From Pomacea canaliculata (Eukaryota > Mollusca > Gastropoda > Architaenioglossa > Ampullariidae), in contig NC_037597.1 in assembly GCF_003073045.1 (NCBI RefSeq), positions 3,224,190 through 3,288,189 on the forward strand: DNA of 64,000 nt. The letters are read 5' to 3'. The position numbers and the translations under genes are program-made. Below the pieces are notes generated by a model. It had not been told where the DNA came from. It did no database searches and saw only the letters and a program-made list of their open reading frames with translations. Below, piece after piece: positions 34,951-46,115 of this stretch. The first letter of the stretch is position 1, and each line of letters opens with the position of its first letter.

Positions 34951-34984
34951 TCATAAGACGCAGGCGATTGGCTGCACACCAAGC

Positions 34985-35027
34985 TGACGTCAGTTCCAGT
35001 ACTTCGGCCAGGCCAGGGACCAGACAG
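34985..35027 (+). promoter_or_regulatory. CRE and probable 5' UTR exon donor of the 38.5-kb gene
   Basis: A palindromic CRE TGACGTCA (34985-34992) lies just before GACCAGACAG|GTAAGC, a strong donor at 35027. Together with the acceptor TTTCTCGCAG before the coding exon at 38470, this suggests a non-coding first exon and a first intron of about 3.4 kb. A second CRE with a possible alternative first exon lies at 37265-37295 (CCCAG|GTACGC, then TGACGTCA). Confidence 0.4.
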
Positions 35028-38000
35028 GTAAGCCGCAGTGTATTTATAACATTTATCGAAAACCGCTTTTCTTTCAAACAGTTCTGAGTTCGAGGTGTAA
35101 ATAAGTGCTGCGAATGTAGTCTTTAGCGCGAATTACTCTTTTGTATTCGGTTTGGCCTTTAAACGAAAGCCACTATTGATCAGTTGCCGTGGAAACGTTC
35201 GATACGCACTTGTTTTTCTTGTCAGTGTTTTGGTGGATTTAACGGTGTTTTCACGATATTTCCCCATCGCTCGTTCAAGCACATTACACATCTACAGGTG
35301 AATGCGCGTGAAATATAATACTGCGGCCAGCACCAGGTAAATCGGAGTTTGTTGCTCATACTTTTCTGTACCGTTATTTGGCGTTCCTGTTGTTATAACT
35401 ATGCTGTGTATCATGTTCGTCAGCGAGTGTAGCATTTATTACAAGAAAAGTAAGTTTGCTAATGTTGAAATAAATGTAAGCTGTCATTTACTTCATAGTA
35501 CTTCATCAGAGGAATGATAACATTTCGCTGGCGTCACCCAGTTAATTTAAAATAATTTATAATTATTAACATCAAAGCAAAAATCAAGATTTTTTCCTAT
35601 TGTAATAATCCACAGGAAGCCAAGTGAAGCAAGCATTTAGTCAACTAAGAACTTATTGTTGTGGTATTTTGTTTTGTTGTTGTGCTTCCATATAGAGCTG
35701 CCTCTCATTGCCCTCTGCGATAACAAAAAAGGGCTTCTCTTACGAATAGGAAAACAATGTTTTTACGAAAAGTATGTTTTACCTGATGTTACTTAAATAA
35801 TGCCCCGGGTCTTCCACAAGGCGATCGACCGTAGGTGTCAAATACTGAAATGAGGTTTTTTTTCTTCGTAAGGTCTTCAGAGACTGTTCTATTTACTGTC
35901 CTTGGTGCCATCAGTTCTTACTTTTTGTTTTCTCCATGTTTCCTTGTTTTCTGCCCCACTCTCGTTCTCTCAAACACACATACACGCACGTGCACACACA
36001 CACACACACGGCTTAATCAACTATCCTACACAGAACGACAAAAATAACGAAGCAAGAGAAAGCATCCAATAGAATATTTATCCCCCAAGAAGGAAGGCTT
36101 TCATGGGCCTAAAGCTATGTCATCTTTCTTTCTGACTAAGATGTGTTTCAGATGGATCTACACTTTGAAGAGTAAAAGGCTATGTTCACTGATTTTTTTT
36201 TTCTTTTTTTAAAGACGATCGTTTTTATGCGAAGAGATAGAGGAAGGGCTCTCACGATACACCATATCCGGCAAAATATCCCCATTCTCCCAACGAAGTG
36301 CACAACATAGCTGTCATTATAAATCTGTACAATAAGGGAAGCAATAATGGGGAGGAGGAGGAATGAAAGTGTTTTTAACGCTACCAGACAGGTTAATTTT
36401 TAAAACTCAAGACAGGAAAGTGACTTAAGCTAATCTCCATCATAGTTAATAGCAAAATGAAGAAACGAGATACTGTGGGTGTGTGCGTGTGTTTGTGTGT
36501 ATTAGAGGAAGGGAGGGGGATAACTATGAAGACTGGAGATGCCACAGAAAACCCCAGAATCTCTGCCCACCGCTGAGCAGATGTCACACATCCCTACATG
36601 TTAGAAATGTTCGTGGCCATAGCCAATGGACAGGGTTGAAGGCTCAAAAAGTCAGGACCCTGTGTTTTAGTGAGATGGGAGTTTACCTTGACACTACCGA
36701 GATACCCTGTTCGCCTGACACACACACAAGCATAGCTTCTGCTATCATTGTGGGTCAAGACCTTCCACAGTACCATCAGCCATCAGCGTACCGACAGCAG
36801 CGATTCGAATCAATGATAGAAGTTATTAAAAGGCCACACCGCCATCTTTGTCAAACGTGTCTTTAATACACACATCCACACATGATCATTGTATATATAA
36901 TAATATATGTTCTTACCCGGTAATTTGCACAAAGTCTACACCATCTAGCTGCTGAAGGAGGGGCAGGGGTTAAGTTGTGTTGTGCGCGCGTCTTTGAAAG
37001 TGAAAACGATCACAATATTACACAGAAATGCACCTTATCTGATCGTTATAAACAAAAGATCATAACCCACCAATATTATTACTATTATTTCCAACAGGCA
37101 AAAAATAAGAGAGACCTAGAAAAGCACAGAGAGCAGTGGTAGTTAGGCACGAAAAAGGTGCGGTATTGATGGTGGCTTTCACGAACTACAAATATCTCTA
37201 ATGGGCAGACGTGGGGATGCGTCAACATCAGTTAGCAGGTCGTGGCCGCCATTAGCAGACCCCAGGTACGCATTGATTTTTCCATTCTGACGTCACGGAT
37301 CATGCGCTTTCCTCACGTGACGGCAAGATGCACGCGGAGGCTCGAGCCATAGCTACCTGTGGGTCACAAACATCGCATTTAAAGGTGATGGTTCTCTGCT
37401 ACAATGTATGCCGACTGCATAGGGGGTGACATCGTCTGAATTATTGTATCTGATTTCTAAGTTTAAGTGATTTCCAAGTCCGACTAATCTTGTAATTATT
37501 CCACCTGATCCGAGACAGTTGAATCATCTCCTGAATAACTGAATCACCTCCGAGATAACAAATTGGTTCATTATCCTAAGACCAGCAGCAAAATGAGCTG
37601 ACATATATCTCTACTACACATTCCATGGGTACGTTATGTGACTGGCTAAATCATATTGGGGCCAATAAATTTACTTATGTTTTATTGCTATTGTTTTCAG
37701 CTATTTTTTGGAATTACTTTTGCAACTCATTACTTATGGTATCAGTGTTGCGAAAAGTTTTTTCCTCTCTTTTTATCCAGTTTTCTTTTGTTGTCAGCAA
37801 GGCTTAATTTTAAATCATTTTTTTTTTTAATTCTAGAGCATTCTCATGTTTAACTCTAGGATTGTTCTTTGGCTTCAACTCTCAGTTAAAATTAAGAAGA
37901 AGTGCCTCGGTGTAATTTTCCATGGGTTACTGAGAATGATCAGAGAGGAAAATACAGCAGACATCTGAGTTTTTGCCTTTTAAAATAAGAGAGTGTTTTA

Positions 38001-38469
38001 CAAATGCGTGTTTATATTCACGACAATAAACGGACAAGTTCTTCATCTGTACCTACTAATTATCATCATCGTAACTAACATATCACTTGCAGATATCTGA
38101 TTGAGACACTGAGCTGAAACTAGTTTTACATTAGGAGATTGAGTGTCTGCACCACTGGAACTTCTTGTTTGCCAACGTATACATGTATCTGTAACCTAGG
38201 GAACGCTTCACAGGCCGAAACACACCATTTGCTAATTCAGACCATCTAGATGTTTGCGTCACCAAGGCAACTGATTTTGCTCTCTGCTTAAAAAAAAAAT
38301 GCGGCAAACATACCGCACACTTCGTACATACCGCCTTTATACGTTGTGTGCGTGTAAGGACGGAGGATTTTATTATACAGCCTCGATCCTTGTTTAGCAG
38401 AGGTCCCATCCATGATCAGTGCATTTTAGAGACACTTAATTTTCCGCTGGTGTTAACTTTCTCGCAGAC
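35028..38469. other. Probable first intron of the ARM/TIR-like gene
   Basis: No coding sequence is supported. It contains CA/GT runs at 35970-36010 and 36480-36500 and a CpG-containing segment at 37200-37350 with CRE and E-box (CACGTG) motifs, which may be an alternative promoter. Confidence 0.35.
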
Positions 38470-38475
38470 TGCACC

Positions 38476-41101
38476 ATGAACCATCGCCAGCGAAATCAAA
38501 ACCCTCGACAATGGAGACGTCTACCGCACGTGCAACGACCACACAGGTCGCGGCCTATGACCTTTTGGCTCTCTCAGCAAGGAGCTGCCAAATGGCTTCG
38601 AAAGCATCAATCTGTAATTGAGGTAACAGAAAGTTGTAAAATAAGCTATATTGGAGGGCATGAATAAATAATTAAATAATGGTTCGTAATATATGCCGAT
38701 ATGTGTATATATACAAATCTTGTGGGTTTTTATGTTGGTTACTTCGCGCTTACTGCATTTAAAAACCTCTCTCTAGTATTATTTCTTCAAGTTTTACGCT
38801 TTTTCATTGGTATAAGAACCTCGTAATATTTACTAGTGTTTGCGCATAATAATTATGTAATAACACTTTACTTCATTTTGAACTGCACATAATGTTACTA
38901 AAGATTTAAGGACAAGATGTACCACAGTATGATTGTACTACAGGAAGCGTATGTATTTTCTAATATTTAAGACGGTAATTCATCTAAGTTACTTCAGTCA
39001 GTAATGCTAGCAATACAATACATTCAAGTGGTTGGTGCGAAGAAGGTTGGCAAGTTTGACTCTGACCTGAAGCTACTCATTTATTTCACTGTTTTATATA
39101 TTAACTATAAGAAACTGCTCAATGATTCATACAGGACTGATTTTGTTCATCTTTGCTTTGCTTTTATTTATTTTTTGGGGAAGACGGCTGTTGGGCTTCT
39201 AGAAATGTACCCTGGCCTAGTCCAAATAACTGCTCTCGATGCACTCTGGAACTTCATGGCGCCATTTGTAAACATCTATACTGAAAAGAAGGAAAGTTCT
39301 CGACAGGAGCAGCCAGTCAAAGGAAGGTCGGTAACCAAGCGACCCAGTCAAGTACTCTAGTGTCTTTTGCGCATCTTCCAAAGTCCCCCATCTCTCTCTC
39401 TCACAAACAAACAAAATGTTAAAGCGTGCAGCAAAGGCTTTTTGAATGGCACGTTTCTCAACATTCATGATAATATGTATTCAACAGAGAAAACAAACAG
39501 CGTAAGACTGGAGGCGCCAGCCTTCCCAAGCTCTTATCTGTTGGGCCAGTTCCTGCCATCTCCATCACGCACGACGCAAACGAAGACGAGAACGACCTGG
39601 AGGAGGAACTGCTTGGTCGTCATCTACAAGGCGGTCTAGACGATGACGACGATGATGAGGAAGAAACTGAGACGCGAACGCCACACATTTATGTCTGCAT
39701 CCACGCGGACACAGTTGGACACGACAGACAGCTCTATGTTCGCGTCATCGACGCCCTTATCTGTGACTTCTTCGTGATGAGCGGCCCCCGGGTGGAGTCT
39801 GGAGAGCTGTTCAGTCACGACTCTGTCCGCGAGAAGAACCTCAGTCAGGCCAACGCGTGCGTCTTCGTCTTGGACGGCGCTAGCCTCAACGACCCGGAGT
39901 GCTTCCGTGACCTCTCCGCGGCGTGGGCGATGAACCTGCCCATGGTCTTCGTCAAGAACTCCAGCTTTTCCCTCCCGTCTCCGCTGCCGGACTTCGTGCT
40001 GCAGCATAGCTTGGGGATGGAGTCGCCCGCTGTATCCCGAGCCTTCACGCCTGCTTTCCCAATGCGCCACAGCAGCGTTACGCCCACGTCTGACGTCACG
40101 CCTGATGCGCGGCCTGGCCAGCTGAGGAGGCGGCGCTCTTTCTCGTCCATGCGCTCGGCTTCCCCCAGATGTCACGTGACTGGCAACAGCAGGCGCTCAG
40201 AGAAGCGAGGCCAGCAGGATTTTCGTGAAGCAGACGTAGTCCTGACGCTGCTCGACGGCTATCGTCACGCGCTGGTCTTCGAGGACACGGCAGGTGACGA
40301 TTGCGCTTTGGCTCTCCGGCGGCGCCTCCAGTCGCTGCTGGACGCCAGAACACGAAGCGTCATCGCAACGCCTGCTATGTCATCAAACTCTAACTTGCAT
40401 CAGGTAGATGCTAATGAGTTCAGACACAAAGAAAGTTCGAAATTTCTCAGAGTACCCGAGTTTTTTTCTGGTGATCTTTCACCTATGACCGAATTTCCTA
40501 AAAATAGTGTCGCGTTACACAAAAGCGCCAACGACAGCCGCAGCAGCAGCAGCTGTTTGGCCTTAGCATCCAAATCAGTCACGAGTCTTCCCCGCGAATC
40601 CAACACACCTTTGCGTGGTCCTGAACTCTCCACTGGCTGCGGCCTTGTCGATCAGAGATCTCGAGGTCAAGCCTATTGCACCAGCCATTCCATCAGCCGA
40701 CAGCCCCATTCAAATTCTCATCCTATTTCCCTCCAAGGCACACCGACCCTGTTCATCTGTCCAGACGCTCTTTCACCAACTTGCAGCAGATTCAGAAACG
40801 CTTACAAGAAGATCGGGTCAAGTTCCTGACCTCCATGGCAGGCGACAGTCTCGACCCGCCACCTCGCGAGACCATCTACCTGGTGTGCGAAAAAGCCAAG
40901 TACTCTGCTAGCTGCGAACCTCGTCTAGTGAAGTGGCCCCCGGTGAACGGCCAGCAGGATGTCGACCGGGAGCTTCAGGATGTAGACACCCTCTCAGATT
41001 TGTTCTTGGACTCGCCGACAAGTTTTCCAGACCTCGATCTCTCTCTTCCATTGAACACACGAAACGGGACACCAGACAGCGAAAGCTCAACAGTTGTGTG
41101 A
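38476..41101 (+). CDS. Uncharacterised ARM-repeat/TIR-like protein
   Basis: I do not recognise this gene. A phase-0 model with exons 38476-38622, 39184-39330, 39501-40403 and 40697-41101 gives 533 residues. Residues about 30-85 (K-W-L-R-K-H-Q-S-V-I-E...G-L-L-E-M-Y-P...A-L-D-A-L-W-N-F-M) look like one armadillo-type repeat. An acidic linker (D6E3) follows. From about residue 160, H-I-Y-V-C-I-H-A-D resembles TIR box 1. A-C-V-F-V-L-D-G-A-S-L-N-D-P-E-C-F-R-D-L-S-A-A-W-A followed by L-P-M-V-F-V-K resembles the TIR strand-helix with S-x-x-C-x-x-E, but with Asp where the NADase Glu would be. G-Y-R-H-A-L-V-F-E-D could be the last strand and helix. The remainder is Ser-rich, ending in an acidic tail. 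The exon at 38476 has no upstream in-frame stop back to its acceptor, so further ARM exons upstream are possible. The last intron (CAG|GTAGAT ... CATCAG|CCG) is inferred from phase. Confidence 0.6.
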
Positions 41102-44100
41102 CCAGTCAAAATACGCGATTGTTGATTTATTTCAAGGAAGACATTTCTGTGGCAACGTCTATGAGCACCATACAAAGTCTCTAAAGATACTATGTGTCAC
41201 ATGTTCACAAACGATACAGATGTGTATCGTAAACTGATAATGATGAATGTCCTGAACACCGTTCAACAGGATTAGTATTGCTGAGTGGACTGGACTGTAA
41301 CTTGGTAACATCATTTAGAGTAAATGGCTTTGGCTCAGACATGTGAAATAAGAATAAGAATGTGAAAGACCACTTGGGTAGCACAGTAACAAGACTTGGA
41401 GAGACTTGTCAACAATTTTTTAAAAAATCATTTTAACAGGTAGATATGTAGATTTAAAATAAGGGGAAAACAAAAATTCCGAGACTTAGGAGGGTATTCA
41501 GTCTCTTTGATTGTGAGATGGTTACTGTTCATCGTCGTATCCTAGAGAAATGGCTATTTATAGTCTAGAAAAACCCTGACCATGAGTGGTCTTGGCAGAC
41601 AGCAGTCCACCTACACACAATGCTTTCTGGATTGCATGACAAAACGCTCTGTAACGGGTACTGAGAAGGACAAGCAAATTCACTGTAAAAGTGAATTTTT
41701 CCATATGAAAAGAGATGAGGGAAAACAGACACAACATAACTATCCAGCAGTTACTAGAGAATTAGAGCAACCTTAAGCAGAATCCCAATGGCCTATCAAA
41801 GTAGCAGATAAAGATCCAAGAACCAGAGGCCATAACCTGATACTAAAAGAAAATAAATAAATAAAAGTCCATAAAAATATTCATCAGAATTTCTTCCCTC
41901 AGTGACAAGGCTTGCACAGGGAACACCAGCCCTCAATATATTCCAGAATAGTCTGGATAAGCAATAGCATAAATTTAAATCACAGAGCAGAGAGAGGGCT
42001 TATTTGATATGCTTTTCAACGTGTCAATATTTTTAGTGCTCTCCATTTTCAACATGCAATTAAAGATATTTAACTTCAGTTGTTTGTTTAAAAACTACTT
42101 AAATCATGTGTTGAAGCTCTCTTGCAGACCAGCTCTAAATTCGAAAGGTCGAGCACAATGCCTTATTTCATGTAAAGTCATATATCTAAGAAAAAAAGAA
42201 TGACTTGTAATTGCATTCACATCAGCATCAATATTCTGTGAAAGGTTCTATACTTCCCATGTTCTTAGTCTGACAGTTTTTTTTCAAGCTTCAGAACCTC
42301 TCATATAAAATCTACTATTTGTATATGTTCAAAAAAAAAAAAAAAAAAAACAACGTAATTTTCACCCTCTCTAGCATGCATTCATCAATCAACAAAATAT
42401 CCTAAGCCTCTTAAATTGATATACTACTTTACTGAGATGACAAAGAAACAGTGAACCTCTTTTCTCGAAATGGTGACATTGTGGAATAAAACATCAAGGG
42501 AGGGCTGGGTGGGGGACTTAACATGCAAAACATAACTTGTACCTACTACATTCAGTGTCAACTGAAAACATTCCACCTATCAGCAAAAGTAAACGTCGCA
42601 AGGAAAAGACTGATTGAGCTACTGGGCACCAAACAAGAAGGCATTGCTGAAAGGTTTATTACACTTATTTATATATCCCTATACAACAGGTTTGAACACT
42701 GTGGATCACTTTTTTAAAATCTATATTAGAGTATGTTTCTGTATGTGACTGATAATCTCCAAAATAAACCAAAGATAACATATCAAAACAAGCCTCGGTG
42801 ACAGTTATTACCTTAGCCATGGCCCCTTTTATAGCAGTACTGTGATGCAGTTTCTTTTCAGTTTTGTATTAAGAAAATAGGAAATTGCAGACCAACAAAC
42901 AGTCCTTACTGAAACTGGAAGACTGTATATAACATGATGTAAAGGGACATAAGCTTGTAAAAAATCAGATACGTTTCTGACTGAAACAATGATTCATGTT
43001 ATTTGTCAATAAGAATGGCAAAGTAAAGAAAGACTCCCATAAGGGAAATTTCTCCTATTTTGCCTAGGTATTAGAGGTTGACAGTGAGAGTTTTTAAAAT
43101 AAATAACATGGAAAACTTAAAACAAAGGCAACAAATTTAGCAAATAGAATGCATTGCAAAAATAATTTTTCTTTCAAAATATTTGTTCTCCGACAGCTTG
43201 AGCTCCAGATGTCATGTGCTGAAAAAAAAATGAATGCCATGTAAATACTAAGCACTCAGAAATGCTGAACCATAATTTTGTTTACCTTGCAAGAAACATA
43301 TTTGCAGGTCAAAAAAGTGCCTTTAAACCTGGAAAACATCAATACATTATAGAAGTACAAAGCTAGGACCTGAGAGCAGTTAAATCTGAAACTGATAAGA
43401 AGAGATGCCAAAAGTCTGAAATATCAGCTGTTCAGCCTCATTTGAACAGTTGACAAATGCAGATACTGATCCAAGATTTTTTATCCATCAAAAAAGGGCA
43501 TGCAGTTTCACTGTATCAGCTGCAAATGCCTAGATTAGAAATATAGCTTACCCATTTATCACTTTCTTAACACTTATTAACCAATGTTAGAATTATTCAG
43601 ACTGTTCACCTCACCTATCAACAGTTCCAACAAAACCTGCAGACTGGTTTGTGGACCAAATATATGCATTAGCAGACTGTTACATATTATTTCTTCCGTT
43701 CTAATTTCTTTCCTATTATAAATCAATGCAAGCCCATGATTTAAGACAAGTACATAGCTTGGAAAATAGAATCTTCATTTATGTCGCTAGCAAGATCTGA
43801 TGTACTATGCAACAGAGCAGCATACAATCTTTTCATCTTCTCTTTTTTGTAATAATAGCATGTGAGCATAGATAAAAAAGAAAGTTTAAATGCAGTTAGT
43901 ATGGCCAGATATCGTTAATATGAAGCGAAATTCACAAGTTGTATTTTTAGAATTACTGCTGCCCCACAATGGAGAATTGCACATGCACAAACATTTCAAA
44001 AAAAGTCTTCGTGAACTATGCATTAACAAAACTAAGTGGAAAGATAAATATTCAGTATTTAGCAATATCACTCTATTCAACATAGTTGAAAAATGTAAGA

Positions 44101-44894
44101 GAAAAGAATATCATCCAACCAACTCTCAATTTTAAAAACGAAATTGGGAGTAAAATATGCACGGTTAAAATTGGTAATTATTTGAATAACCATTTATGAA
44201 AATATATTAAAATATTACAATAAACAAGCATGATGATGCCTTATAAAGTTTAATAACTTATCTATGCTTTTCTTTCACCAATTATTTTAATGAGAATCAG
44301 CATGAAGAAATTTTGAGGAACTACTTTGTCTTTTGGGTTTAGGTTTTTTAATATGGTAAAAATATGACTTGAAAATCATTTTAAACTTCCCCACAATTCA
44401 AAATATTTACACCGTCAGTATAAAATCAATGTTAAACTGGATGTTTATCTTACTATAAAAGAGATTTAACCCTAATTTCTTATTCCTTGTTATAAATAAA
44501 ATGCCAGAGATTGATCACATATGTTCATTAAGTTTGCTTCTAATGCTCCAATTTAACTATATTATCATAACTCTATTTCTATAATATATTCTTTCCCACA
44601 CCCCAAACAACTCCACTTTCTCTGAACAAAACTTTTCCAGTCAATATCAAACTGGTCTAAGATGCATGAAACAGACTGATAACTAGTAATAGGGCTATAG
44701 TGTGCGTTTTACACCTTTGTTCTATCCACGAGACGGGCAGACGCGCGGGTAAGCTGACGGGCAGAAGGTGGAATAGAGCCTCTGGCTTATACCACCTAAA
44801 ATCACTGGACCACGCGCCGCTTACGTCACGATGGTCACACAACATCACCAAAGCTTTCGAGGTCTGTTACCAACCAATTGAACACATTGAAGTC
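41102..44894. other. AT-rich intergenic sequence between convergent genes
   Basis: Carries the 3' end of the ARM/TIR-like gene (AATAAA repeats near 41850) and probably the long 3' UTR of the reverse-strand gene that follows. A poly(A) tract of about 20 bases lies near 42330. No coding frame is supported. Confidence 0.4.
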
Positions 44895-46115
44895 CTAGCA
44901 ATAATGGCTGCCATGCATGTAGGAATAGTCAAATTCCTGGGTGGGTGTCGAGTATGATGGTGAATTGTGGTACTGACTGTAGGAAGAACTCATCTGGTTG
45001 TACTGCTGGAAATGGGTCTCTCCCACAGTACCGTACCCACCACCATAGCCATATTGCTGACAACTGCCCCAACTGTTCCAATCCCCATATACTGGTCCAG
45101 ATGTAGGCCGATCCACCTGAGACCAACCATGTGGTCTCTGCCAATCGCCAGCAGGCTGCTGTAAGTTTCGGTGATCTCCAGGACCTTTTGTTCCTTGCAT
45201 GGAACTACAAGCTACTGCCATGTCACCTGGCATCCTCGAATAACCCAACTCCGGCAGTGGACTGGTTGAAGTTCCATATGATCTGTTATTTGGTCTTGGA
45301 GCATCAGCGGGCCCACCCATATGTCTATGTCCCACTGGACGTGGTCCTTCAAACCTTGGTGATCGACCTAGTGCACCCACAGTCTCGATTTGCCGGTGAT
45401 CATCTAGCTCATTCATGTCATTTGTTAAACTGCTGTATCTTGCAGGATTGTCAATGCCTGACAATTTCCCATCGGGACCGTGAGATCTTTGATCGCCATA
45501 CCCTCCCTGACTATTCATGCCACCAAGTGGTTTAGGAATCACTTCAAGTTCGGAATTGGCTGAAATGCTATGTTGACCACCTATGCTGGGCATTCTCCCT
45601 GGTGCATTATTGGGCACATTAACCATTAGGCCTCCTTTCCCTGAATCTTGGATCACACCTCTTCCTCTTCCAAGATCTGGTCCTTCTGAATTCTTAACCA
45701 CTCCTCCTCTTCCAACTGGAAGATTCTCTTGCTTGCCAAGCAGACTTCCATCATTTTTTTCAAGCATTTTGCCTGGATGCATCTTTTTCAAGATAGCCTC
45801 ACGCTCTCTCCTTAGCTTTTCCTGGGCAAAAGAAATCATTTCTAAAAGCTCTTTCTTGACTATGGGAAGAGGCACAGGTTTGTTAGCTGCTTCCACAGGG
45901 ACACTTGGTCTAATTGGTCCATTCTGATTAGGTCGTTCAGGCCTCTGATAGGGTTTCTGCAGATCTGCTGAAATTTGTGCTGCTCGATTAAACAATCCCA
46001 TGGCAGTCTGATTGGATGGTAAACTATGTTCTGGTACTCCAAGTTTTCTCTGCCATACAGGAATTCGAGGCCGTGGAGGGCGAAACAATGGCTGGTTTAA
46101 AGGCGGTGTGTCCAT
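44895..46115 (-). CDS. Uncharacterised protein with prion-like Tyr/Gly/Ser/Gln-rich tail
   Basis: A single open frame of 406 residues. The ATG at 46115 is preceded by in-frame stops, and a splice acceptor (TTTTCAG|GAG, exon start 46167) indicates an upstream non-coding exon. Residues about 1-60 are Pro/Arg-rich (F-R-P-P-R-P-R-I-P-V-W-Q-R-K). Residues about 85-112 form a charged helix (K-K-E-L-L-E-M-I-S-F-A-Q-E-K-L-R-R-E-R-E). The middle is Gly/Pro/Asn-rich with R-G-R-G-like pieces. The last 70 residues are dense in Tyr, Gly, Ser and Gln (Q-Y-G-Y-G-G-G-Y-G, S-S-S-Y-S-Q-Y) like phase-separating RNA-binding proteins. There is no RRM, KH or zinc finger, so RNA binding is only an analogy. The open frame's length and composition make chance unlikely. 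Confidence 0.65.
   Translation of the reverse strand: MDTPPLNQPLFRPPRPRIPVWQRKLGVPEHSLPSNQTAMGLFNRAAQISADLQKPYQRPERPNQNGPIRPSVPVEAANKPVPLPIVKKELLEMISFAQEKLRREREAILKKMHPGKMLEKNDGSLLGKQENLPVGRGGVVKNSEGPDLGRGRGVIQDSGKGGLMVNVPNNAPGRMPSIGGQHSISANSELEVIPKPLGGMNSQGGYGDQRSHGPDGKLSGIDNPARYSSLTNDMNELDDHRQIETVGALGRSPRFEGPRPVGHRHMGGPADAPRPNNRSYGTSTSPLPELGYSRMPGDMAVACSSMQGTKGPGDHRNLQQPAGDWQRPHGWSQVDRPTSGPVYGDWNSWGSCQQYGYGGGYGTVGETHFQQYNQMSSSYSQYHNSPSYSTPTQEFDYSYMHGSHYC

Noticed and set aside
36483-36866. 127-residue + strand frame
   Set aside because: No domain, biased composition and a GT-repeat start; it lies in the presumed first intron of the ARM/TIR-like gene.
39636-40175. 179-residue reverse-strand frame
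   Set aside because: It is antisense to the GC-rich main exon of the ARM/TIR-like gene and has Arg/Gly-rich shadow composition.
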